NCBI GenBank assembly: GCA_014730285.1
Contig: WJIM01000143.1
Span: 1 to 6,155 of the forward strand
DNA from: Candidatus Zixiibacteriota bacterium
GTDB lineage: Bacteria; Zixibacteria; MSB-5A5; JAABVY01
Length of the DNA stretch: 6,155 nucleotides
Direction of reading: 5' to 3'
The notes under the pieces were generated by a model. That model saw only the letters and a program-made list of their open reading frames with translations, searched no databases and was not told where the DNA came from. How positions within the stretch are numbered: position 1 is the first letter of the stretch; the number at the start of each line of letters is the position of its first letter. This document shows, in pieces, positions 1-6,155 of the stretch. The position numbers were made by a program, and so were the translations under genes.

Positions 1-17
1 AATAAACAAAGTTTATT
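1..17. repeat. Perfect 7-bp inverted repeat at window edge
   Basis: AATAAAC (1-7) and GTTTATT (11-17) are exact reverse complements separated by AAA. The repeat ends one base before the -35-like hexamer at 19-24, a position suited to an operator. It could also be the truncated end of a longer palindrome, because base 1 is the window edge. It is too AT-rich to be a convincing transcription terminator for an upstream gene. The symmetry is seen directly; a regulatory role is inference. Confidence 0.4.
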
Positions 18-18
18 C

Positions 19-46
19 TTGAAATCCCGGCTGACCGATGTATATT
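19..46 (+). promoter_or_regulatory. Candidate sigma70-type promoter for the signalling genes
   Basis: TTGAAA (19-24; five of six match TTGACA) and TATATT (41-46; five of six match TATAAT) are separated by 16 bp, within the usual range. Transcription would start near 53, leaving about 50 bases of 5' UTR before the ATG at 103. It is the best promoter match in the window and is correctly oriented for the receiver gene and possibly the two kinase genes after it. A second -10-like hexamer, TATAGT (93-98), lies just before the ATG without a clear -35 partner; if used, it would give a nearly leaderless transcript. Confidence 0.5.
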
Positions 47-59
47 AATCCCGGAACCT

Positions 60-79
60 TTACGAAATAGTCTTACGAA
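60..79 (+). repeat. Tandem TTACGAA direct repeats upstream of receiver gene
   Basis: TTACGAA occurs at 60-66 and again at 73-79, a 13-bp period. Both copies lie between the main promoter candidate and the ATG at 103, so a bound protein could block transcription from it. If the alternative -10 at 93-98 is used, the second copy would cover its -35 region, the usual place for an activating response regulator. Two 7-mers in an AT-rich leader can occur by chance, so function is only a suggestion. Confidence 0.25.
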
Positions 80-102
80 TCTTTTCTGTAAGTATAGTAT
101 AT

Positions 103-531
103 ATGAGCTTGCCCGATCAGAACCAGGGGGGAGAAAATATCGCATCCGGTAAGAAGACCGTTCTTATCGTTGATGATAATAATTTGATGCTGCAGACGTT
201 GCAGGCGATTCTAGCCGATGAGTTTACCATCCTTTGTGCTAAAACCGGACAGGAATCCATAGAATATGTTAAGGAAAATAGTCAAATAAGCTGCATTCTA
301 ATGGATATCAGGCTGCCGGATATTTCGGGCATAACCGCTTCCCGCGAGGTTTTTGAGATTAATCCCTCCATACCGATTATCTTTCATACAGGTCATCCCG
401 GTGAATATTATGAAAGCCATTTAATGGACGAAAAGAATGCCTTTGGATATATTACCAAGGGAGATTCAATTTCCAAGCTCGTCGAGATGATCAGCGCTGC
501 CAGCGCACACCGGCCGGGTGAAAAAGGCTGA
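103..531 (+). CDS. Single-domain response regulator (stand-alone REC)
   Basis: A 142-aa cytoplasmic receiver protein with no output domain. After a polar N-terminal tail of about 18 residues, the REC fold spans about residues 19-132. Visible motifs are the acidic pair D24-D25 in LIVDD, the probable phospho-acceptor D68 in CILMDIRLPD, T96 in IIFHTG as the switch Thr, and K119 in YITKG. The residue after that Lys is Gly rather than the usual Pro, so the normally cis Lys-Pro turn is altered. The protein would accept phosphate from a histidine kinase, most plausibly one of the two encoded downstream, and pass the signal by phosphotransfer or protein contact. The ATG at 103 has no clear Shine-Dalgarno sequence. 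A purine-rich stretch at 126-133 lies inside the ORF but no normal start codon follows it at suitable spacing, so ATG 103 is kept. The family is clear; the partner is inferred. Confidence 0.93.
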   Translation: MSLPDQNQGGENIASGKKTVLIVDDNNLMLQTLQAILADEFTILCAKTGQESIEYVKENSQISCILMDIRLPDISGITASREVFEINPSIPIIFHTGHPGEYYESHLMDEKNAFGYITKGDSISKLVEMISAASAHRPGEKG

Positions 532-557
532 ATCGATTTCCGGCCCATTAAGTTTTT
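512..557 (+). terminator. Possible intrinsic terminator after the receiver gene
   Basis: GGCCGG (512-517) pairs perfectly with CCGGCC (540-545), enclosing about 22 bases that include the stop codon (529-531). A TTTTT run follows at 553-557. The long loop and the 7-base gap between stem and T-run are atypical, so termination may be weak. It could lower expression of the kinase genes relative to the receiver rather than separate them fully. Confidence 0.3.
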
Positions 558-569
558 GATTCAATACAG

Positions 570-598
570 TTGAAGCCGGGCTCCATTTTTCCGATAAA
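570..598 (+). promoter_or_regulatory. Weak promoter candidate for the sensor kinase
   Basis: TTGAAG (570-575; four of six) and GATAAA (593-598; four of six) are 17 bp apart and point toward the sensor kinase. Transcription would start near 605, just upstream of the 14-codon ORF at 628. The match is poor and chance occurrence is likely. It is noted because the 137-bp gap and the possible terminator before it would allow separate transcription. Confidence 0.22.
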
Positions 599-650
599 GA
601 AAATATCGTCATTGATAATGAGGGAGCATGAAATCTGAAACAGCCGGGCT
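574..650. repeat. Duplicated 9-mer AGCCGGGCT in the intergenic gap
   Basis: AGCCGGGCT is present at 574-582 and 642-650, 68 bp apart. Each copy is nearly self-complementary (AGCC-G-GGCT), so the two copies can also pair with each other as two 4-bp blocks around one mismatch. That would enclose the start of the 14-codon ORF in a loop of about 59 bases. The second copy is followed by TTTTT (650-654) and lies inside that ORF. The repeat is seen directly; a role as an RNA switch or protein site is speculative. Confidence 0.3.
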
Positions 651-672
651 TTTTGTCAGTAATAATCTATGA
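628..672 (+). CDS. Possible 14-codon leader ORF coupled to the sensor kinase
   Basis: ATG at 628 is preceded by a purine-rich AGGGAG (621-626; GAGG at 620-623 is four bases from the ATG) and opens a frame encoding MKSETAGLFVSNNL. It ends at TGA 670-672, which overlaps the kinase start ATG (669-671) as ATGA, the classic arrangement for translational coupling. The kinase start has no recognisable ribosome-binding site of its own, and an in-frame TAA at 663-665 rules out a start further upstream. Ribosomes finishing this short ORF could therefore load the kinase. No known leader peptide is recognised and there is no run of one amino acid that would suggest attenuation. Such a short ORF may be chance; the spacing to the ribosome-binding site is somewhat short. 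Confidence 0.35.
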   Translation: MKSETAGLFVSNNL

Positions 673-2726
673 AAGACACTGATTACAATACATTCAACAG
701 CATTCAGAACTACCGATCGGTTTTAGAAAATCTCAGGGAGATCGTATTTCAGGTTAACGCCAGCGGCGAACTTATTTATTTGAATCCTGCCTGGACAGAG
801 ATCTCCGGCTGGCAACTCGAGGATTCCCTGGGCCACAAAATGTTCGAGTTTATTCATCCCGAGGAAAGAGCCTTTTTCCACGCTCAATGTGATCGGCTTA
901 TCAACTCCGATATAGAGCGCTGCGGTTATGAGGTACGGATTCTCGGCAGCGATGGTGACTATCATCATCTGGAATTATGCGCCCGGCCGGTTATCGATGA
1001 TATGCAGAATATATCAGGGATTGTGGGCAACCTTCACGATATTACTGAGCGAAAAACGGCCGGGGGTGAATTGGAACAGAGGCTGGAATTCGAAAGGCTC
1101 GTTTCCACGATTTCCTCTCGTTTCATAAATCTCGATCTGGAACAGATCGACCGCGAAATTCATTATGGCCTGGAAATTATCGGCCATTTTCTGAGAATAA
1201 ACTGGTGCTTCATTATGCTCATTGGAAGCGATCGCCGATCCATGAGCATTCCTCATGAATGGTGTTCTTCAGGTATCGATTCCCGGATTGCAGGTATCAG
1301 GAATATTACATTTAGCGAAAAGATATGGTGGTACGAAATCCTGGCAGCGTCAAAAAATATTCAGATAGACGATATCAACAATCTCCCTCAGGAGGCGGAA
1401 AGACAAAAAGCCAGACTGCATGACTTAGGTGTTAAGTCTCTTCTTAGCGTCCCGATGATCTACGGAGGACGGCTAAAGGGAGCGTTGATATTTGGAATGA
1501 TTCGCAAGAAGAAAACCTGGGATCCTTATACGATCGGGCTTCTGAGAACGCTGGGCGAGATTATTACCAGCGCGCTTGAGCGGAAAAAATCCATCCAGGC
1601 TTTGCGCGAATCGGAAAGCAGATATCAGGAATTATTCAATGCTGTAATCGAGGGCTTGGGATTCGTAGATGATAAAGAGATAATCAGGCTCTGCAATCCC
1701 GCATTTGCCAGAATATTCGAGTTTGACTCTTCTCAGGATTTAATCGGCAGGAGCATTCTTGATTTCATTCCTGAGGAACTTCAGGACTTCATACATATCC
1801 AATCCGAACTTAGAAGAAAAAACAAATCATCCCAGTATGAGATTCAAATTCAAACATGCAAACAGAATGAAAAGTCCATTTTGGTTTCCGTATCACCTCA
1901 ATTTGACTCACGCGGAAGCTTTATTGGTTCTTTTGCAAATTTGGTCGATGTTACCGAGCGCCGTCATCTGGAAGAGCAGCTTGAATCAACCACCAAGGCA
2001 GCGGAAGCAGCGAATAAGGCTAAAAGCACATTTCTGGCAAATATGAGCCATGAATTACGCACCCCCTTGAATTCCATTATAGGTTTTGCGGATCTGTTAT
2101 GGAATGGTACCGTGGGAGAAATTAATGATACTCAAAAGGAATATCTCGAAATCATCTCTCAGAGCGGTCTTAACCTCATGGAAATGATCAATGATCTGCT
2201 TGATCTGGCGAAAATCGAAGCAGGCAGAGTAGAGGTGAAAAATGAAAAGGTTGACCTGGGCGGGCTGCTTGCACGAAGTATCGATACGGTAAAGAGCATG
2301 GTAATCAAAAAGAAACTGGAGCTTGAATCGAATCTGGAAGATGCGGGTTATGTTTGGGGCGATGAACAGAAAGTGCGCCAGATTGTTTATAACCTGCTGT
2401 CGAATGCAATCAAGTTCACATCCGAAGGCGGAAAAATCGGAATTGATGTGTGGGAACGCGGTGATAATGTCGGCATATCGGTTTGGGATACCGGGATCGG
2501 CATAAGCGCTGAAAATCAGAAACTTATATTCGAGGAATTCAAACAGGTTGAAGGATCGTATACACGAAAATTTCGTGGTACCGGTCTGGGGCTCGCACTG
2601 TGCAAGAGTTTCGTTGAGCTGTTAGGCGGCAGGATATGGGTGGAGAGTGAGGAAGGCAAAGGTTCCAGATTTTCTTTTATGCTTCCGAGAAAAAGAAATA
2701 AATCCGCAGATACAATTATCGCCTGA
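669..2726 (+). CDS. Soluble PAS-GAF-PAS sensor histidine kinase
   Basis: A 685-aa kinase with no membrane segment or signal peptide, so it should sense a cytoplasmic or diffusible cue. Domains in order: PAS with PAC tail at about 15-130 (ending in DITERK), GAF at about 140-305 (with HEWCSSGI at 197-204), a second PAS at about 315-433 (ending in VDVTERR), a signalling helix at about 431-455, HisKA with H-box SHELRTPLN (phospho-acceptor H461), and HATPase_c. The ATPase has N-box NLLSNAIKF (575-583), G1 DTGIG (607-611), F-box FEEF (621-624) and G2 GTGLGLAL (637-644), all intact, so autokinase activity is expected. It has no attached receiver and must signal to a separate one; the receiver upstream and the REC-kinase downstream are the obvious candidates. 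The ligand of the PAS and GAF domains cannot be read from the sequence. ATG 669 is the only reasonable start, because an in-frame stop lies at 663-665. It probably shares control with the short ORF that overlaps its start. Confidence 0.95.
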   Translation: MKDTDYNTFNSIQNYRSVLENLREIVFQVNASGELIYLNPAWTEISGWQLEDSLGHKMFEFIHPEERAFFHAQCDRLINSDIERCGYEVRILGSDGDYHHLELCARPVIDDMQNISGIVGNLHDITERKTAGGELEQRLEFERLVSTISSRFINLDLEQIDREIHYGLEIIGHFLRINWCFIMLIGSDRRSMSIPHEWCSSGIDSRIAGIRNITFSEKIWWYEILAASKNIQIDDINNLPQEAERQKARLHDLGVKSLLSVPMIYGGRLKGALIFGMIRKKKTWDPYTIGLLRTLGEIITSALERKKSIQALRESESRYQELFNAVIEGLGFVDDKEIIRLCNPAFARIFEFDSSQDLIGRSILDFIPEELQDFIHIQSELRRKNKSSQYEIQIQTCKQNEKSILVSVSPQFDSRGSFIGSFANLVDVTERRHLEEQLESTTKAAEAANKAKSTFLANMSHELRTPLNSIIGFADLLWNGTVGEINDTQKEYLEIISQSGLNLMEMINDLLDLAKIEAGRVEVKNEKVDLGGLLARSIDTVKSMVIKKKLELESNLEDAGYVWGDEQKVRQIVYNLLSNAIKFTSEGGKIGIDVWERGDNVGISVWDTGIGISAENQKLIFEEFKQVEGSYTRKFRGTGLGLALCKSFVELLGGRIWVESEEGKGSRFSFMLPRKRNKSADTIIA

Positions 2727-2728
2727 AA

Positions 2729-2744
2729 CGATTTTAAAAAATCG
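2729..2744. repeat. AT-rich 7-bp inverted repeat after the sensor kinase
   Basis: CGATTTT (2729-2735) and AAAATCG (2738-2744) are exact reverse complements around AA, two bases after the kinase stop. As RNA it would form a 6-bp stem with a 4-base loop. No U-run follows, so it is not a standard terminator. It could be a protein-binding site or a weak RNA-stabilising hairpin. A -10-like TATAAG (2772-2777) lies downstream, without a good -35, so a separate promoter for the next gene is not supported. Confidence 0.3.
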
Positions 2745-2800
2745 GCTTAATCCAAATACATACCGTGACGATATAAGCAACAGTAAAGTCTTCGATTATT

Positions 2801-2813
2801 GGGGGAAAAGGGG
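2801..2813 (+). promoter_or_regulatory. Ribosome-binding site that sets the REC-kinase start
   Basis: The purine stretch GGGGGAAAAGGGG ends 10 bases before ATG 2824. It is the only Shine-Dalgarno-like signal near the start of the receiver domain. It supports ATG 2824 over the GTG at 2647, which would overlap the sensor kinase by 80 bases and add 59 residues with no domain character. Confidence 0.55.
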
Positions 2814-2823
2814 TTATTATAAT

Positions 2824-3963
2824 ATGTCGAACGACGCTGACAAAGCTAAGTCGAAAATTCTGATTGTTGACGACGAGGAATTTAACCGCAAGCTGTTGAA
2901 AGGAATTCTTGCCTCCACCGGCCACGACGTTTTTGAGGCTGTTGACGGCATGAAAGCCCTGGAACTTGCAAAGGAGAATCCCCCGGATATAATTCTCCTC
3001 GATATTATGATGCCGGGGATGGATGGTTTTTCGGTTTGCAGGAAACTAAAGGACTCGGATAAAACCAATGATATTCCCATCTTAATGATTACCTCACTGA
3101 ATGAAGTGGACGATTATGTTAGAGCCGTTGATTCAGGAGCCGATGATTTTATAACAAAACCGGTGAATGCTACCGCTATTTTAGCTCGGATCAAGGGATT
3201 TCTTCGCAATAAGCAGTTAAGCGATAAGGTGAAACATATCAATCGCTTCAAGAACGATTTGACCCGCATGATCGTCCATGATCTGCGCGGGCCGATGACC
3301 GGAATCATGGGCTATCTGGACCTTTCCATGAATTCTGATTCGATATCCTCAAAAGTCAGGGAGTATCTTCAGAATGCACTATCCTCAGCACATGATGTGT
3401 CAGGATTGATAGATAATCTGCTGGGGATCGAAAAGCTTGAGTCGGGAACATTGACTCTCAATCCCGAACCGGTACACATACCCTCCCTGATTCAGCATAA
3501 CATAGATGTACAAAATGCCAATATTATACAAAGCAGCCTGAAAGTAGAGCTGCAAGGGCCGCGTGACTTGATTTGCCGTTGTGATCAGAACCTCATGAAC
3601 CGTGTCATCCAGAATATGCTCGTCAATGCGATAAAGTTTTCACCTGAGAATTCTGTTATAAAAATTGAATGGGAGAGTAATTCACGAGAATTCAACTACT
3701 CCGTTACCAATCACGGCGAAAGCATAGATCCGGAGTATCAGGCCGTAATTTTCAATAAATTCGCCCAACTGGATGATCGCCCGGCGCTTTCACGGGGTGG
3801 TGTGGGACTGGGACTCGCGTTCTGTAAAATGGCTGTTGATGCCCACGGCGGAAGTATGGAGCTTGTTTCTCCCGCAACGGGATTTGAGGACGGCGTGCAA
3901 TTCATCGCAAAACTGCCCCTGAAAAAAGAGAGCGCAGCCTCCTCTCGCGCTTCAATCACCTGA
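2824..3963 (+). CDS. Response regulator-histidine kinase fusion (REC-HisKA-HATPase)
   Basis: A 379-aa soluble protein with an N-terminal receiver (about 10-128) followed directly by a kinase core (about 140-367). Receiver motifs are D16-D17 in ILIVDDEE, phospho-acceptor D60 in IILLDIMMPGMDG, T90 in MIT and K112-P113 in TKP. The kinase has H-box VHDLRGP (H152), N-box NMLVNAIKF (264-272), F-box IFNKF (309-313) and G2 GGVGLGLAF (325-333). The G1 box reads TNHGESI (295-301) instead of DxGxG, with Asn in place of the adenine-contacting Asp; similar N-x-G forms occur in some active kinases, so activity is uncertain but not excluded. There is no sensor domain other than REC, so the kinase is probably controlled by phosphorylation of D60, with the PAS-GAF kinase upstream as the likely donor. 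It starts 97 bp after that gene on the same strand and probably shares its transcript. No output domain is attached. Confidence 0.93.
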   Translation: MSNDADKAKSKILIVDDEEFNRKLLKGILASTGHDVFEAVDGMKALELAKENPPDIILLDIMMPGMDGFSVCRKLKDSDKTNDIPILMITSLNEVDDYVRAVDSGADDFITKPVNATAILARIKGFLRNKQLSDKVKHINRFKNDLTRMIVHDLRGPMTGIMGYLDLSMNSDSISSKVREYLQNALSSAHDVSGLIDNLLGIEKLESGTLTLNPEPVHIPSLIQHNIDVQNANIIQSSLKVELQGPRDLICRCDQNLMNRVIQNMLVNAIKFSPENSVIKIEWESNSREFNYSVTNHGESIDPEYQAVIFNKFAQLDDRPALSRGGVGLGLAFCKMAVDAHGGSMELVSPATGFEDGVQFIAKLPLKKESAASSRASIT

Positions 3964-3966
3964 CCC

Positions 3967-6155
3967 TCACCTCACCGTGAAATTGATCTTGGTCGATCTG
4001 CCCAGATCGTCGACACACATGAGTGTATGGCTTCCCCTGCTCGGTTCATAAAACATCTTCGCATCCACACCGCATGATCCGAAAAGCCGGTCATCCAGAA
4101 ACCAATAAAGCTTTCTGTTTCGCAAACCGGAGGAGGCTTCGAACATGATCTTCTGATATTCCGATGGTATTGATTTGCTGATCTCGAAGTGTGTTCCATC
4201 TTCCGGAGAGATTATCTGCGGCGGACCGTCTGCGAAAATACCGGTACATCCGGGATGATGTTTCGGGAGATGCGTTACACCGCTGTGGTTCGACAGCCAT
4301 CCGGAAAGTCTAACCGGCCAATCCTCAACTATAAGCGTATCCGGTTTCCCCAAATGCAGGCAGGCACGGCAGAGCTCGTAGCCGGAATTTCTGTCCACAA
4401 TGATGCTCTTATGAATTGTGCATTTGCCGATATTCGTAAGACCTTTAATATAAAAGGAATTTACCGTATTGGGGCAGTGTGAATTAGGCGGCATACCGCT
4501 TACCGCACATACCTTGCGCCTGCCGATGCCCTCCGGCATCTCGAACCAAATATGCTCATGCCCCTGCATTATCTCATTGAACACCGAAAACATCAAGGGC
4601 GCCGCCGATTCTGCTCCCACCAGCCAGGGCGAGCCCTCGCCGGAAAAATTACCCGCCCAGACACCTACGGTAAAAAGCGGATTATAGCCAATCGCCCAGG
4701 CATCTCTGCGTCCGTAAGAAGTGCCGGTTTTCCATGCAATCGTGGGAAGGTCGCGGGTAAATTCCCATGATGACGGCAAATTGGGCCTTTGCAGATTCGA
4801 TAGAATCCGGCAAACAAGATAACTCGCTTCCGGGGATAAAAGATCAGCAGCTTTTGTGGTAACTTTCCAATCAAGCATAATAAGCGGCCTATAAATACCA
4901 TTTCTGCCGAGTGCGGCATAGAGATTGGCCAAATCGATAAGCGAAACCTCGCAGGCTCCCAATACCAGAGGCAGGCCGTACTCATTATATTTTTTAGCGA
5001 GTGTCGAAATACCCCCGTCCTGCAGGAATCGATAAAACTTCTTTATACCGAGGGCGGAAGTCAGGTTGACAGCCGGGACATTGAGCGAGCGGATCAGCGC
5101 TTCGGATACTGTCACGACTCCGTTATATTTTTCATCATAATTTTCAGGCGAATAACCGGCATAGCTGACCGGAATATCATCCAGATTCGAGGAAGGCGTA
5201 ATCATTCCATTCTCGAAACCGAGCGCATAAACAAACGGCTTCAAAGCCGAGCCCGGCGAGCGAGGTGCAAAGGCGCCGTTTATCTGCCCCTGATGTTTTC
5301 TGTCGTTAAAATCCGGCGAACCCACCATTGCCAGAAGCCTGCCGCTTTTATTATCGATCACGACGATCGACAGATTATGAATATCCTTTTCGGCCAGCAC
5401 ATTGGCATACGAAACCGCCAGCCGTTCACATAAAGCCTGAATCTTAAGATCAAGAGTGGAGCGGATTTTTCCATCGCCGATTTCTGAATCGATTCGAGTC
5501 ATCATGCTCTGGCTGAAATGAGGTGCATAATCAGGGCGTTCACCTCGTTGCTTCGGAATCTCCTCCTCGAGGGCGTCATGATACTTGTCTTCATCAATAA
5601 TTCCGTTGATGTTCAGCTGCCGAAGAATGCGGTTTCTTCTTTTACGGCATTTCTCCGGATTTCGATCGGGACGATAGTTATTAGGCGAGGACGGTATGCC
5701 AGCAAGTATGGCTGATTCCGAAACAGTCAACTCCGAGGGAGACTTCCCGAAATAAAAATAAGCCGCGGCCCCCACACCCTCGATATTTCCGCCGTAGGGG
5801 ATGAGGTTGAAATAGATTTCCAGAAGTTCATCCTTGGAATAGTGCATCTCCAGTTGCAAAGCTCGAAAAATCTCTATCAGTTTGCCGCCTATGTTTCGCG
5901 GTTTAGGCTCCATCATCCTCGCTATCTGCATCGTAATTGTCGATCCGCCCCTGACTATTTTTCCGGCCTGTACATTGTCAACCGCGGCTTTGAGAAGCGA
6001 GACCGGATTTACGCCGGGATGATAACGATACCATTTATCCTCGGTATTGAGCACGGTCTTAATCAGAAGGGGTGAGATGCTGTCGATCTCTGTGGGGAGC
6101 CGCCAGAAATGATCATCGGATGCATAGCAGTTGAGCAATTCGCCGTTTCTGTCAT
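3967..6155 (-). CDS. pbpC: Penicillin-binding protein 1C, N-terminus outside window
   Basis: Bifunctional peptidoglycan glycosyltransferase/transpeptidase of the PBP1C family, acting on lipid II at the periplasmic face of the inner membrane. 728 codons are visible. The frame stays open to the right edge (DRNGE before the TTG at 6138), so the start, the membrane anchor and the first part of the protein are missing. Counting that TTG as residue 1, the GT51 domain shows TEDKW (catalytic E33), RGGSTITMQ (63-71) and ALQLEMHYSKDELLEIYFN (93-111). The transpeptidase has SALK (nucleophile S297), SLN (351-353) and KTGT (470-473), all intact. A Cys-containing stretch (C544, C555, C573, C590, C593), as seen in other PBP1C proteins, leads to a C-terminal BiPBP_C-type beta domain (about 638-723). 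In many Gram-negatives pbpC lies beside an alpha-2-macroglobulin gene; that would fall beyond the right edge and cannot be checked. It converges on the REC-kinase gene with only 3 bp between stop codons. Confidence 0.95.
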   Translation of the reverse strand, partial: DRNGELLNCYASDDHFWRLPTEIDSISPLLIKTVLNTEDKWYRYHPGVNPVSLLKAAVDNVQAGKIVRGGSTITMQIARMMEPKPRNIGGKLIEIFRALQLEMHYSKDELLEIYFNLIPYGGNIEGVGAAAYFYFGKSPSELTVSESAILAGIPSSPNNYRPDRNPEKCRKRRNRILRQLNINGIIDEDKYHDALEEEIPKQRGERPDYAPHFSQSMMTRIDSEIGDGKIRSTLDLKIQALCERLAVSYANVLAEKDIHNLSIVVIDNKSGRLLAMVGSPDFNDRKHQGQINGAFAPRSPGSALKPFVYALGFENGMITPSSNLDDIPVSYAGYSPENYDEKYNGVVTVSEALIRSLNVPAVNLTSALGIKKFYRFLQDGGISTLAKKYNEYGLPLVLGACEVSLIDLANLYAALGRNGIYRPLIMLDWKVTTKAADLLSPEASYLVCRILSNLQRPNLPSSWEFTRDLPTIAWKTGTSYGRRDAWAIGYNPLFTVGVWAGNFSGEGSPWLVGAESAAPLMFSVFNEIMQGHEHIWFEMPEGIGRRKVCAVSGMPPNSHCPNTVNSFYIKGLTNIGKCTIHKSIIVDRNSGYELCRACLHLGKPDTLIVEDWPVRLSGWLSNHSGVTHLPKHHPGCTGIFADGPPQIISPEDGTHFEISKSIPSEYQKIMFEASSGLRNRKLYWFLDDRLFGSCGVDAKMFYEPSRGSHTLMCVDDLGRSTKINFTVR

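Noticed and set aside
126..141. Strong purine-rich ribosome-binding-like stretch inside the first gene
   Set aside because: The only in-frame codon at suitable spacing is ATC (139-141), which is not a normal start. It is most likely just the Gly-Gly-Glu codons of the N-terminal tail.
494..506. Inverted repeat GCGCTG/CAGCGC at the end of the receiver gene
   Set aside because: It encodes a Ser-Ala-rich segment, gives only a 4-bp RNA stem with a 5-base loop, and is not followed by a T-run.
723..1256. Antisense and alternative-frame ORFs of 60-110 codons within the kinase and pbpC genes
   Set aside because: They lie entirely inside confident genes in other frames, have no recognisable domains and no supporting start signals. 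The same applies to the similar ORFs within 1759-6075.
2647..2823. Upstream extension of the REC-kinase to a GTG at 2647 (438 aa)
   Set aside because: It would overlap the sensor kinase by 80 bases, adds 59 residues with no domain character, and lacks a ribosome-binding site. ATG 2824 has a purine-rich site and places the receiver near the N-terminus, as is usual.
3994..4009. Inverted repeat CGATCTG/CAGATCG near the 3' end of pbpC as a shared terminator
   Set aside because: The symmetry is real, but the RNA stem is only 6 bp with a 4-base loop, no T-run follows on either strand, and it lies within conserved coding sequence.
6136..6138. TTG at 6138 as the start of the pbpC-like gene
   Set aside because: The frame continues upstream to the window edge as DRNGE, which together with the following residues fits the conserved segment before the GT51 domain in PBP1C proteins. 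The TTG is an internal Leu codon and the gene is cut by the edge.
1..6155. Mobile element, CRISPR array, tRNA, toxin-antitoxin or defence system
   Set aside because: I looked for transposase or integrase motifs, regular spaced repeats, tRNA-like cloverleaf segments and small paired genes on both strands and saw none. Coding capacity is almost fully used by the four recognised genes.

Overview
The window carries three genes on the + strand that encode two-component signalling proteins. They face, tail to tail, the 3' part of a penicillin-binding protein gene on the - strand. Base composition looks moderate, somewhat under 50% GC by eye. The gene types (a PBP1C-type bifunctional murein synthase, soluble multi-PAS histidine kinases and a REC-kinase fusion) point to a Gram-negative-type environmental bacterium. 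I cannot name a phylum or species from the sequence alone.

Layout. Bases 1-102 form an upstream region with a perfect short inverted repeat at the window edge, a good sigma70-like promoter (TTGAAA-16-TATATT) and a pair of 7-bp direct repeats. Bases 103-531 encode a stand-alone receiver domain of 142 aa. The 137-bp gap at 532-668 holds a possible terminator for the first gene, a weak promoter candidate, a duplicated 9-mer, and a 14-codon ORF whose stop codon overlaps the next start as ATGA. Bases 669-2726 encode a soluble PAS-GAF-PAS-HisKA-HATPase kinase of 685 aa. A 97-bp gap with a 7-bp inverted repeat follows. Bases 2824-3963 encode a REC-HisKA-HATPase protein of 379 aa. Three bases later, on the opposite strand, lies the stop codon of a pbpC-like gene, which runs off the right edge at 6155 and lacks its N-terminus here.

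How the genes may work together (inference). The sensor kinase can phosphorylate a receiver: the single-domain regulator, the receiver of the REC-kinase fusion, or both. The fusion protein would then act as a second kinase controlled by its own receiver. None of the three proteins has a DNA-binding or enzymatic output domain, so the output must lie outside the window or work by protein-protein contact. The pbpC-like gene belongs to a separate, convergent transcription unit for cell-wall synthesis. I see no functional link to the signalling genes beyond proximity.

I found no RNA genes, CRISPR arrays, insertion sequences or prophage genes. This looks like an ordinary chromosomal region. The points most worth a second look are the leader ORF that may couple translation to the sensor kinase, the absence of any output domain, and the altered ATP-binding box of the REC-kinase.
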